Shown: positions 7,252 through 13,589 of the stretch, piece after piece | Position numbering within the stretch: the first letter of the stretch is position 1 | Layout of the letters: each line of letters opens with the position of its first letter | NCBI GenBank assembly: GCA_964429745.1 | Contig: CAYSDI010000075.1 | Location: 1 to 17,642, forward strand | Length of the DNA: 17,642 bases | Source: WGOA01 sp964429745 | Lineage (GTDB): Bacteria > Bacteroidota > Bacteroidia > Chitinophagales > BACL12 | Direction: 5' to 3' | Notes under the pieces: generated by a model | Told to the model about the DNA's origin: nothing | Seen by the model: only the letters and a program-made list of their open reading frames with translations | The model's database searches: none | Translations under genes and position numbers: made by a program

Positions 7252-7935
7252 ATGAAGATTATTATTGAAACTATCAGAATTGGATTGGTGGACCAACATC
7301 GATTGGAACAAGACGGAATGAAGGCTCTTTTGGGTCGAGAACCCCAGATTGAAATTGCCTTTACGGCCAGCAATGAATCCCAGTGCCTCGAGCGTATGAT
7401 TCATTATGGTGCTGACTTGCTTTTAATTGATTTTGACCTAACGCTTGAAGCGGGCCTGCAGATGGTGTCCGAAATTCGAAAAAAGTATCCACGACTTCCT
7501 TTGCTGATTCTTTCTGGAATTAATCCGCCCAGCCTCATACCAATGCTCATGAAAATTGGTGTAAACGGTTACTTGCTCAAAGACTGTGATTCAGAAACTT
7601 TGCTCTACGCAATCCAGCAAGTGCACAGTGGCGGACTGTACTATAAAGACCGGGAAATGCCCCTTCATGTTTCGCAGAATAGTCCCGACCTTTCAACAGA
7701 AAAGCGTACAGCACGACCCGCAACTCTGACCAGTCGGGAGCATGATGTCCTCAAGTTGATTTTGGATGAATACACCACCCAGGAAATTGCAGATTTCCTT
7801 CAGCTTTCCCCGCATACCGTAGAAACCCACCGCAAGAATCTGCTGGTGAAAACAGGTTCACGGAATACAGCGGGGCTGGTGCGATACGCCATTCAAAATA
7901 AGCTTTCGGATTACCCAATTCAAGGCCGCGGATAG
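7252..7935 (+). CDS. NarL/LuxR-type response regulator
   Basis: Two-domain transcription factor of 227 aa. The receiver domain (residues about 7-125) has the phospho-acceptor Asp60 (LLLIDFDL), the Thr/Ser position Ser88 (LILSGI) and Lys110 (GYLLKD). The usual acidic pair is reduced to Asp14-Gln15 (LVDQH), which may weaken metal binding. A linker rich in Ser/Thr/Arg leads to a LuxR-type helix-turn-helix at 158-220, LTSREHDVLKLILDEYTTQEIADFLQLSPHTVETHRKN. No histidine kinase gene lies nearby, so it is an orphan in this window. The gene and the 214 bp before it are visibly more AT-rich than the rest. A poor TAnnTTTG-like match, TACCTTGT at 7223-7230, lies upstream. Targets unknown. Confidence 0.9.
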   Translation: MKIIIETIRIGLVDQHRLEQDGMKALLGREPQIEIAFTASNESQCLERMIHYGADLLLIDFDLTLEAGLQMVSEIRKKYPRLPLLILSGINPPSLIPMLMKIGVNGYLLKDCDSETLLYAIQQVHSGGLYYKDREMPLHVSQNSPDLSTEKRTARPATLTSREHDVLKLILDEYTTQEIADFLQLSPHTVETHRKNLLVKTGSRNTAGLVRYAIQNKLSDYPIQGRG

Positions 7936-7982
7936 TTGTTTCGGCTTAGCCTGGCGTGCTGCCAATCCGGGTTGCATTTTTC

Positions 7983-9464
7983 TCAAGGCAACCAGCATGA
8001 GCCAGCCGTTGCTCGCATTGCTGGGGCTTCGTGCTGGCAACTTCCATCCGGGGTAAACATCCAGGCATACCATCCGGCAGGAAGCGACTCCAAGCGTATA
8101 ATTTGTTGTGGTGAGATCTGCTGATTAATTGTGATGGCCCCATTTGCATTAATCAGTTGCAAGACGCCAGAGGAAGTACCATGGTCCAGCCAGCATTCCC
8201 GGTAAGGCGAGCAAAGCAGTGTGATGGAGGCTTGTTTGTTCTTTGCAGCGTGTTGGCTTGAGGCCAAACGCAACAGACTATATGTTATGGTATCCGAGGG
8301 AGCCGACACCTGGTTGCCACAGCGAGCCTGTGCAAAGCCTTGGTACGTAAGTCCAGGCGTTAGCCCGGAGAACAACTGCGTGGTGTCCGAACCCGTTCGC
8401 TGAGCCAGACTGCCGTCATTCCCCCTAATTCGGGCGCGGTAACCGTCTGCGCCGGGTATGGCTCGCCAGATGAATCTGAGTTTGTTGCTGCCTGCTGGGA
8501 CAGCTCGCAGCCCGGCGGGTTTTTCGCAGCAATTGATCGGAATCCAGGGTCCCAGATCGGCAGTGTAGAGCCGGGGCGGCAAAAAGGTGGTAAGGGCTTC
8601 GTCGCTTATGGCAACGCGCTGGTTGTCGGTAAAGACCACGCCTTCTTTCAGCGTAGTACCGCCGCTAAATTGGATACTCACGGCTGCGCCGCTTAAGAGC
8701 GGCCGGCCGTTGCGGCAAGGAAATAACCACAGTTTGTTGTAGCTGAGCAGCACCAATTTCTGGCGGTCGGGGCTGATGTCGGCAGCGGTGATCCAGTCAG
8801 TTAGTGCCGGTCCTGGGCCGGCATAGAAAGAGTCCAGCAGTTGCGCGGCGTAAGTGCCGGGCGCGTCCGGTACGCGGTACATGCGGGTGTAACCGCTAAA
8901 TGGTTCGCTGCGGTTTTTGGTAAAGAGAAACAGGTTCCCGTTCAAGTGCACCATGGCCTCCAGGTCGCACTGCAGTTGGGCAGGGGGTGGGGGAAAGGCC
9001 GACTGCTCGGGATAGTGAAACTGAATGGTCACTGCCGCCACGGTGTCTGAAAGCGAAGCGTCCGGATCGGGTACTTTGTAAATGGTTAAATCCGTGCGGG
9101 AATTGCTGTTGTTGCCGAAATCACCGATGTAAAGGTTGCCAGCCGCATCGCGCGTCAAATCCTCCCAATCCATATTTGTGGCCCCCGACACATGAACTGT
9201 GCGCTCCAGCATGCCGCTGGCGTTTATCCGGTAAAGTTTAGGCTGCCCCCCTGAATCGTTGTGGGTCCAATAGCCATCAGTTCCCGAGGTTTCCAAGCCG
9301 GAAGTTTCCGACAATACCGGCGAAAGGGTGCCTGCCTCACTGAGCGACAGGGTTTGGGAACTGGCCTGCCCTATTCCAAGGATCAGCACCAGCAGAATAC
9401 GGCCAAAAACGTTCAACAAGGAGCCTCTTTTCCTCAAGATAAGGAAAGCCACGAGGCTGCCCAA
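7983..9464 (-). CDS. Secreted beta-propeller-like protein with fibronectin-like domain and degenerate T9SS tail
   Basis: A 493-aa exported protein of unknown function. After a hydrophobic signal segment ending ILGIGQASSQ (about residues 22-37), residues 50-310 contain the phrases SGLETS, YWTHNDSGGQPKLYRI, NMDWEDLTRDAAGNLYIGDFGNN and CDLEAMVH. These recall WD/NHL-like or SdiA-regulated-like propellers common in Bacteroidota. Residues 312-395 look like a fibronectin type III module (LRFIWRAIPGADGYRARIRG). Residues 410-472 resemble a T9SS type A sorting domain (VLQLINANGAI, LESLPAGWYAWMF), but the end is not the usual basic strand; it runs on to CWLP. There is no in-frame ATG near the N-terminus. 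The listed start is TTG 9464; TTG 9416, which gives a compact signal peptide, is an equal candidate. Confidence 0.72.
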   Translation of the reverse strand: MGSLVAFLILRKRGSLLNVFGRILLVLILGIGQASSQTLSLSEAGTLSPVLSETSGLETSGTDGYWTHNDSGGQPKLYRINASGMLERTVHVSGATNMDWEDLTRDAAGNLYIGDFGNNSNSRTDLTIYKVPDPDASLSDTVAAVTIQFHYPEQSAFPPPPAQLQCDLEAMVHLNGNLFLFTKNRSEPFSGYTRMYRVPDAPGTYAAQLLDSFYAGPGPALTDWITAADISPDRQKLVLLSYNKLWLFPCRNGRPLLSGAAVSIQFSGGTTLKEGVVFTDNQRVAISDEALTTFLPPRLYTADLGPWIPINCCEKPAGLRAVPAGSNKLRFIWRAIPGADGYRARIRGNDGSLAQRTGSDTTQLFSGLTPGLTYQGFAQARCGNQVSAPSDTITYSLLRLASSQHAAKNKQASITLLCSPYRECWLDHGTSSGVLQLINANGAITINQQISPQQIIRLESLPAGWYAWMFTPDGSCQHEAPAMRATAGSCWLP

Positions 9465-9511
9465 GGCTTTTATCGCAAATCCAAGAGTATGGCTAGGGGT
9501 TGGGGCTGTAC

Positions 9512-10438
9512 TTACCCCACCAACTCGATGTCCACCTGGACCAGGTCAATGAACGAGTGCATACGGTCGTCAATTTGGGCCTGGGTCAGATCAAACAAGC
9601 GCTCCGGACCGAACTTCTCTACGCAGAACGAAGCCATTCCCGATCCGAAAATGATTCCGCGCTTCATGCTGGAAAAACTAATATCGCCGGAACGGGCCAA
9701 ATGGCCGAGGAATCCACCGGCAAAGCTGTCGCCGGCACCCGTGGGGTCAAAGACCTCCTCTAAAGGCAGGGCAGGGGCAAAGAACACAAAGTCGCCGTGG
9801 AAGATGAGGGCGCCGTGTTCGCCTTTTTTAATGATCAGGTACTTGGGTCCGCGCTTCAGGATGGCCTTGGCTGCTTTGACCACCGAATATTCCCCCGACA
9901 ATTGCCGGGCTTCTTCATCGTTGATGGTCAGCACATCCGCCATGCTGATGGCGCGATCCAGCGGTTTGCGCGCCACGTCCATCCAAAAATTCATGGTGTC
10001 CATGACGATCAGCTTCGGCCGCTTGTTCATCTGCTCAATGACCTGAATCTGCAAATTCGGATCAATGTTGCCGAGCATGAGGTACTCCGCTTTCCGGTAG
10101 TTGGCCGGCAAAACCGGGTTGAAATCCGCCAGCACATTCAGGTCGGTGACCAGCGTGTCGCGGCTGTTCATGTCCATGTGGTACTTGCCGGACCAGAAAA
10201 ACGATTTCTGGCCTGCCTTGACCTCCATGCCCGCCGTGTCAATGCCGCGAAGGTGAAAAATGGCAATCATTTCCTGCGGAAAATCATCGCCCACCACCGA
10301 TACAATCCCAATTTCTTTGCTGAAATAGCTGGCTGCCAGGCTGATGTAGGTAGCTGAACCACCCACCACGCGGTCAGTTTTGCCAAAAGGCGTTTCAATG
10401 GCATCAAAGGCAACAGTACCGACAACAACAGTCTTCAT
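9512..10438 (-). CDS. PfkB-family sugar/nucleoside kinase
   Basis: ATP-dependent kinase of the ribokinase/adenosine kinase superfamily, cytoplasmic, 308 aa (normal length). The N-terminal strand MKTVVVGTVAFDAIETP is followed by the substrate-binding Gly motif VVGGSATYIS (24-33). The C-terminal signature is DPTGAGDSFAGGFLGHLA, residues 231-248, with Asp237 as catalytic base and GAGD forming the anion hole. TINDEEARQL (171-180) is the usual segment contacting nucleotide or metal. The substrate cannot be read from sequence; annotators often leave this group as sugar kinase or carbohydrate kinase. It lies upstream of the secreted-protein gene with 47 bp between, and may share its transcript. A TACCTTTG -7 box lies about 60 bp before the ATG. 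Confidence 0.9.
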   Translation of the reverse strand: MKTVVVGTVAFDAIETPFGKTDRVVGGSATYISLAASYFSKEIGIVSVVGDDFPQEMIAIFHLRGIDTAGMEVKAGQKSFFWSGKYHMDMNSRDTLVTDLNVLADFNPVLPANYRKAEYLMLGNIDPNLQIQVIEQMNKRPKLIVMDTMNFWMDVARKPLDRAISMADVLTINDEEARQLSGEYSVVKAAKAILKRGPKYLIIKKGEHGALIFHGDFVFFAPALPLEEVFDPTGAGDSFAGGFLGHLARSGDISFSSMKRGIIFGSGMASFCVEKFGPERLFDLTQAQIDDRMHSFIDLVQVDIELVG

Positions 10439-10497
10439 TTACACTCGGGGTTTGCGGGTCTTTAAAAGGTTTGGGCCTCCGGCCCGTTTTGACGGCG

Positions 10498-10505
10498 CAA
10501 AGGTA
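10498..10505 (-). promoter_or_regulatory. Candidate -7 box for pfkB-family gene
   Basis: On the minus strand TACCTTTG (10505-10498) matches TAnnTTTG exactly. No convincing TTTG lies 19-23 bases upstream, so this is half a promoter. The predicted leader of about 55 nt would contain a GGGCC-loop-GGCCC hairpin (10473-10485). Confidence 0.38.
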
Positions 10506-10578
10506 CGGCAAATGGGTACTAAGCCCTGTGGCTGTTCAAGGCACTTTGGCCCTTCCCCGGCAATTTTCCGCCTCCCCA

Positions 10579-10609
10579 TTGCACAAAAACCGATGCTGGT
10601 GTACATTTG
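10579..10609 (+). promoter_or_regulatory. Candidate promoter of tRNA-Asn
   Basis: TTG (10579-10581) and TACATTTG (10602-10609) are separated by 20 bases, matching the Bacteroidota -33/-7 pattern with an exact TAnnTTTG. The tRNA 5' end lies about 30 bases further on, which fits a short RNase P-removed leader. Confidence 0.65.
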
Positions 10610-10639
10610 CTGTCCCTTGTGAAAGCAAGGGGTTCGTAT

Positions 10640-10713
10640 TCCTCAGTAGCTCAGCTGGTTAGAGCGTCGGACTGTTAATCCGTAGGTCGTAGGTTCGAGT
10701 CCTACCTGGGGAG
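10640..10713 (+). tRNA. tRNA-Asn (anticodon GTT)
   Basis: A complete 74-nt cloverleaf. The acceptor stem TCCTCAG (10640-10646) pairs with CTGGGGA (10706-10712), with one T-G wobble; the discriminator is G10713. The D-loop has AGCTCAGCTGGTTAGAGC. The anticodon loop CTGTTAA places GTT at 10674-10676. The T-arm is GTAGG-TTCGAGT-CCTAC. No CCA is encoded (GCAAAA follows). The gene is single, flanked by a good promoter upstream and a strong terminator immediately downstream. Confidence 0.97.
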
Positions 10714-10714
10714 C

Positions 10715-10746
10715 AAAAAAACCCGGCCATTGAGCCGGGTTTTTTT
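10715..10746. terminator. Strong bidirectional intrinsic terminator
   Basis: A perfect 13-bp inverted repeat: A6-ACCCGGC (10715-10727), loop CATTGA, GCCGGGT-T6 (10734-10746). The A/T flanks give a T-tract on either strand. It begins one base after the tRNA discriminator region and ends 16 bp from the stop of the convergent secreted-protein gene, so it can end both transcripts. Confidence 0.92.
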
Positions 10747-10762
10747 ATGGGACGAAGGTTCC

Positions 10763-11671
10763 TTATTCGCTCTTTAAGAACGGCACACTCGTGGTGTGTT
10801 CGCCGATGCGAAGGGTGTACCAGCCGGTGGGCAGGTTTTGGACCCCAATGGGTCCGTTGATCATGCCGCGCTCAACGCTGCGTCCGAGAATATCAATAAT
10901 TTCAAAGGGTTCGTTTGCGGGTGCAGAGGCAACCTGCAGCCAGTCTGTAGCAGGGTTGGGGAAAACTTGCAGGGCCGATGCAGCTGCCTGGCGGAGTGTT
11001 GGTGCGGTAAAGTTTGCCGTTGCCGACCAGCCAGTGATCGAAATTGGACTGAGGCTGCAGGCGCACTGAACTTGCCAGTCATACGTCGCGCCGTCCGTCA
11101 GAACGGCATTGGGGATGATGTAGCTCGTAGGCTCGATTCCGAATACTGGTGATGTGGTTGCCCAGGCGATCGCGCCGGACAGCCTGCCCCGGATACGACA
11201 TGCGATGGAACCGCTAACAGGTAACCAGGCTAGGGCAACGCTTCCGTTGGGATTCGCGTTGCTGGTCAGGCCAGACGGGGCCTGGCTGCACGGAGTAGTG
11301 GTGCATGGGTCTACGGTGATGGTCCAGGTGGAGATTTCCAGGTTGCCTCCAGCCGTGTAATCGACATTGACCGTATAAGTACCTGCGGGAACGGTCGCCA
11401 CGGGCACGTTGTAGTTGACCGGGGTAATGGCAGGCAAACCAATGCCGGCGGAAGTGTAGACCACGGTCACGTTGATGGTACTGCCTACCACCAATGCGGT
11501 TGCCGTGGTCAAGCTGTAATTAGTGGCGGGTTTGTTGCCGTCAATGACCAAATTGAACGGCCCACACGCCGTTGCCGGGTTTGGTGAGGTAGAAACAGCG
11601 GTTGTCCAAAACTGGGCGTTCAGGCTGGCAGCAGCCAAAAACAGGACTAGAAAGGGTAAGGTGGTTCTCAT
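10763..11671 (-). CDS. T9SS-secreted fibronectin-like protein, function unknown
   Basis: A 302-aa exported protein. The signal peptide MRTTLPFLVLFLAAASLNA is followed by Gln20. Residues 20-122 form a Thr/Val-rich, probably all-beta domain (TNYSLTTATALVVGSTINVTVVYT, VPAGTYTVNVDYTAGG) after an early Cys-Gly. Residues 130-225 are a fibronectin-like module with the motif VQCACSLSPISIT. Residues 233-302 are a type A T9SS sorting domain: LQVFPNPATDWLQV, EIIDILGRSVERG, LPTGWYTLRIG and a terminal PFLKSE. It would be carried across the outer membrane by the type IX system and anchored or released. The module plus tail closely resembles the end of the FG-GAP protein at 14.3-16.2 kb. It shares the strong terminator with tRNA-Asn. 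Its upstream region contains the 22-bp tandem array. Confidence 0.82.
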   Translation of the reverse strand: MRTTLPFLVLFLAAASLNAQFWTTAVSTSPNPATACGPFNLVIDGNKPATNYSLTTATALVVGSTINVTVVYTSAGIGLPAITPVNYNVPVATVPAGTYTVNVDYTAGGNLEISTWTITVDPCTTTPCSQAPSGLTSNANPNGSVALAWLPVSGSIACRIRGRLSGAIAWATTSPVFGIEPTSYIIPNAVLTDGATYDWQVQCACSLSPISITGWSATANFTAPTLRQAAASALQVFPNPATDWLQVASAPANEPFEIIDILGRSVERGMINGPIGVQNLPTGWYTLRIGEHTTSVPFLKSE

Positions 11672-11740
11672 AATTAAGGTGATTTATAGATATTAAATAA
11701 GTTTATTTTTATCGTTCAAAACGTTCACTTGTTTTTAAAT

Positions 11741-11892
11741 CTAAGAAAATTGATGGATAGCGCTGAGAAAATCGGTGGATAGCGCTGAGAAAATTGATGG
11801 ATAGCGCTGAGAAAATTGATGGATAGCGCTGAGAAAATTGGTGGATAGCGCTGAGAAAATTGATGGATAGCGCTGAGAAAATTGATGGATAG
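11741..11892. repeat. Seven-copy 22-bp tandem repeat array
   Basis: About 6.9 head-to-tail copies with an exact 22-bp period: GGAT recurs at 11755, 11777, 11799, 11821, 11843, 11865 and 11887. Each unit contains AAAATTGATGGATAG followed by CGCTGAG, with the self-complementary hexamer AGCGCT. Copies differ only at a few positions: copy 2 has TCGGTGG and copy 5 has TTGGTGG where the others have TTGATGG. There are no spacers, so it is not CRISPR. It lies in the divergent gap, starting 69 bp before the secreted-protein start and ending 13 bp before the candidate -33 element of the DUF6428 gene. It may be a regulatory multi-site array or simply a VNTR. Confidence 0.95.
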
Positions 11893-11905
11893 CTGTCCGG
11901 TAGGG

Positions 11906-11942
11906 TTGTGATTCCGATTTATTCATCGTAATATTGCAATAT
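11906..11942 (+). promoter_or_regulatory. Candidate promoter with ArsR-like operator for DUF6428 gene
   Basis: TTG (11906-11908) is followed after 20 bases by TAATATTG (11929-11936), one mismatch from TAnnTTTG. The -7 box overlaps a 12-bp perfect palindrome, ATATTGCAATAT (11931-11942). AT-rich palindromes over the promoter are typical operators of ArsR/SmtB-family metalloregulators, and the downstream gene belongs to an arsenic-operon family. The rest of the 339-bp gap 11672-12010 holds the repeat array and otherwise nothing I recognise. Confidence 0.5.
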
Positions 11943-12010
11943 ACCGTTTGGGTGATACAGGGTCACCGAACTGACGCCGTCTTTCCTTAATCATTAAACA
12001 CCATTTTGCG

Positions 12011-12517
12011 ATGAAACTGTCTGCCGTTAAAGATCACCTGGAGGCTATGTTGGATTTGCCCTTTGTTTTAGACAACGGTGACCGCGTGCCTGACCATTTT
12101 CACGTGACGGAAGTAGGCTTGATTACCCGGCACTTTATCGACTGCGGTGGAACAGCCCGCAAGGAGCGCCAAGTCAACTTCCAACTTTGGGTGGCCCAGG
12201 ATGAAGATCACCGGCTGAAGCCCCAAAAACTTTTGCGGATCATCGAACTTTCTGAACAAACCTTAGGTCCGCTGGAGGATTTAGAAGTAGAGGTTGAGTA
12301 TCAGGCAGAAACCATTGGGCGATACCAATTGGAATTTGAGGGCAACGCATTCCGATTAGTAGCCAAGCGAACGGACTGTCTGGCTAAAGACCAATGCGGC
12401 ATTCCCGCAGATAAAATGCCTGCAACAGCGCGACAGGCCAGTCACAAGTCCAAAGTGAGCCTTGCTGCCCTTTCATCCGATTCCGGTTGTTGCCAGCCTG
12501 GGGGGGGGTGTTGTTAG
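12011..12517 (+). CDS. DUF6428 family protein, arsenic-operon type
   Basis: A 168-aa cytoplasmic protein of the DUF6428 family, usually found in Bacteroidota arsenic resistance operons beside arsR, an arsenate reductase and an arsenite exporter. Recognisable family phrases are MKLSAVKDHLE, VPDHFHVTEVGLITRHFIDCGGT, RKERQVNFQLWVAQDEDHRLKPQKLL, LEVEVEYQAETIGRY and CLAKDQCGI. A cysteine-rich tail, GCCQPGGGCC (Cys160, 161, 167, 168), could bind As(III) or a soft metal; Cys45, Cys123 and Cys129 are further thiols. The biochemical role is not established. No other ars gene is in this window, so it is an orphan. The three Gly codons of the tail form a G9 run (12500-12508) prone to slippage. A palindromic, ArsR-like site overlaps the candidate promoter. 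Confidence 0.8.
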   Translation: MKLSAVKDHLEAMLDLPFVLDNGDRVPDHFHVTEVGLITRHFIDCGGTARKERQVNFQLWVAQDEDHRLKPQKLLRIIELSEQTLGPLEDLEVEVEYQAETIGRYQLEFEGNAFRLVAKRTDCLAKDQCGIPADKMPATARQASHKSKVSLAALSSDSGCCQPGGGCC

Positions 12518-12524
12518 TGCCCAA

Positions 12525-12568
12525 ACCATAACTTATAATATTATCTTGATAACAACAAAAGTTATGGT
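12525..12568. terminator. 10-bp inverted repeat between convergent genes
   Basis: ACCATAACTT (12525-12534) and AAGTTATGGT (12559-12568) are perfect arms around a 24-nt AT-rich loop that itself contains the palindrome ATAATATTAT. It begins eight bases after the DUF6428 stop and overlaps the last codons of the opposing hydrolase gene. A shared terminator role is likely from position, but there is no clear T-tract. Confidence 0.45.
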
Positions 12569-13542
12569 GTTAACCATCCTCGCATTAAGGCCAAAAAGAT
12601 AGCCTGCTGATCAACAAAGGGGTTGTGCGAACAATGGTCCAGATAGGTCAGATTTGCCTCGCCTAAATACTGTTCTAAGCGCCGAACCTGCGCCCGGGAA
12701 TACAGGCCGTCTTCTTTGCCGTAAATGCCGTAAACGGGCAGACCTGCCGCCATGCATTTGCCCAGCAGCGGCCACAGATTCATCGTGGTGTATGCTTCGT
12801 TTTTCCAGAATCCCTGCGGTCCTGCATAGTCCATTGACCGGGCAAGGGGGAAAAGCACACTATCTTCGGCAAAATATTCGTATATTTTTTGTGTTTCTTC
12901 CGTCGGCTCGGCTGGCGAATACAATCCGGCTTGCATGGCGTGCAAAAAGCAGTAGGAGCTGTAACCCAGCGATGCCGTGTCCATGTTTTCCAACTGGCGG
13001 ATGTAACCCAAGTTGACACTGTCGGCGCGCGTTTCGTAACGGGTCCGCACATTTTTCAGAATGGTTCGAAAGGTCTCCTGTAACGCGAGCGGCGCCCCGA
13101 CTAAGACCAAAGCGCTGACCTTTTCCGGGTGACGCTCCGCAAAGAGCAAGCCAACTACTCCGCCAAAACTGTGTCCCAACAGCGCAGCCTGGGCAATGTT
13201 GTGTTGGTCCAGAAGGAGATTCAGGTCAGACAGGGTTTCTTCAAAAGTGTAGGCTGCTTCTACGTCGGATCGTCCTTCGCCACGCCGGTCGTACACCAGT
13301 ACAAAGAATCCCTGATCGGCAAGTAACTGCGCGGTTGTTGCTTCAAAGACGGAGCAATTGTAGCCGGGGCCGCCGTGCAGGTAAATCACGGCGGGGTTTG
13401 CAGGGCTGCCGAAACTTCGCTGGTACAGCGAGGGCGAGGTTGCTGCCTGATGTTCTGATTGGCCATCAAGAGCCGAAGGCCCTCCAGCATGTTGCGCATG
13501 GATTGGCTGGCTCGCCCAGGCAACAAGCATGAACAGAGGCAT
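12562..13542 (-). CDS. Secreted alpha/beta hydrolase, proline iminopeptidase-like
   Basis: A 326-aa exported serine hydrolase of the alpha/beta fold, similar to the S33 (proline iminopeptidase) group. The oxyanion motif HGGPG is at residues 56-60. DRRGEGRS resembles the family's DQRGxGxS. The nucleophile elbow GHSFGG has Ser125. The likely acid is Asp278 (YGIYGKEDGLY) and the base His306 (HCSHNPF). A cap domain lies between about 155 and 255. I start at ATG 13542, which gives a signal-like N-terminus MPLFMLVAWASQPIHA followed by Gln. A longer frame back to ATG 13620 would overlap dps by 31 bp and add a positively charged n-region, so it is not excluded. The gene lies 47 bp after dps on the same strand. 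Peptide or ester substrate is unknown. Confidence 0.85.
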   Translation of the reverse strand: MPLFMLVAWASQPIHAQHAGGPSALDGQSEHQAATSPSLYQRSFGSPANPAVIYLHGGPGYNCSVFEATTAQLLADQGFFVLVYDRRGEGRSDVEAAYTFEETLSDLNLLLDQHNIAQAALLGHSFGGVVGLLFAERHPEKVSALVLVGAPLALQETFRTILKNVRTRYETRADSVNLGYIRQLENMDTASLGYSSYCFLHAMQAGLYSPAEPTEETQKIYEYFAEDSVLFPLARSMDYAGPQGFWKNEAYTTMNLWPLLGKCMAAGLPVYGIYGKEDGLYSRAQVRRLEQYLGEANLTYLDHCSHNPFVDQQAIFLALMRGWLTP

Positions 13543-13589
13543 AAAGGAAATTTTTGTGCCTCTGCCCAGGGAAAGGGTCCAGTTCAAGA

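Noticed and set aside
9261..10046. A 261-aa plus-strand open frame opposite the PfkB kinase
   Set aside because: It is antisense to a well-supported kinase with the DPTGAGD signature, has no domain I recognise, and is rich in Ser/Arg as expected from reverse-strand reading.
10473..10485. GGGCC-TCC-GGCCC hairpin before the PfkB kinase as a riboswitch
   Set aside because: A single 5-bp stem with a 3-nt loop in a short leader is far too small, and no known riboswitch motif is present.
11741..11892. CRISPR array
   Set aside because: Units are directly contiguous with a 22-bp period and no unique spacers, and no cas genes are near.
11741..11926. A 61-aa minus-strand open frame made of repeated IHQFSQRYPSIFSAL-like residues
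   Set aside because: It is only the translation of the 22-bp tandem repeats. The repeat lacks stop codons in all three minus frames, so openness carries no information; there is no start context or family resemblance.
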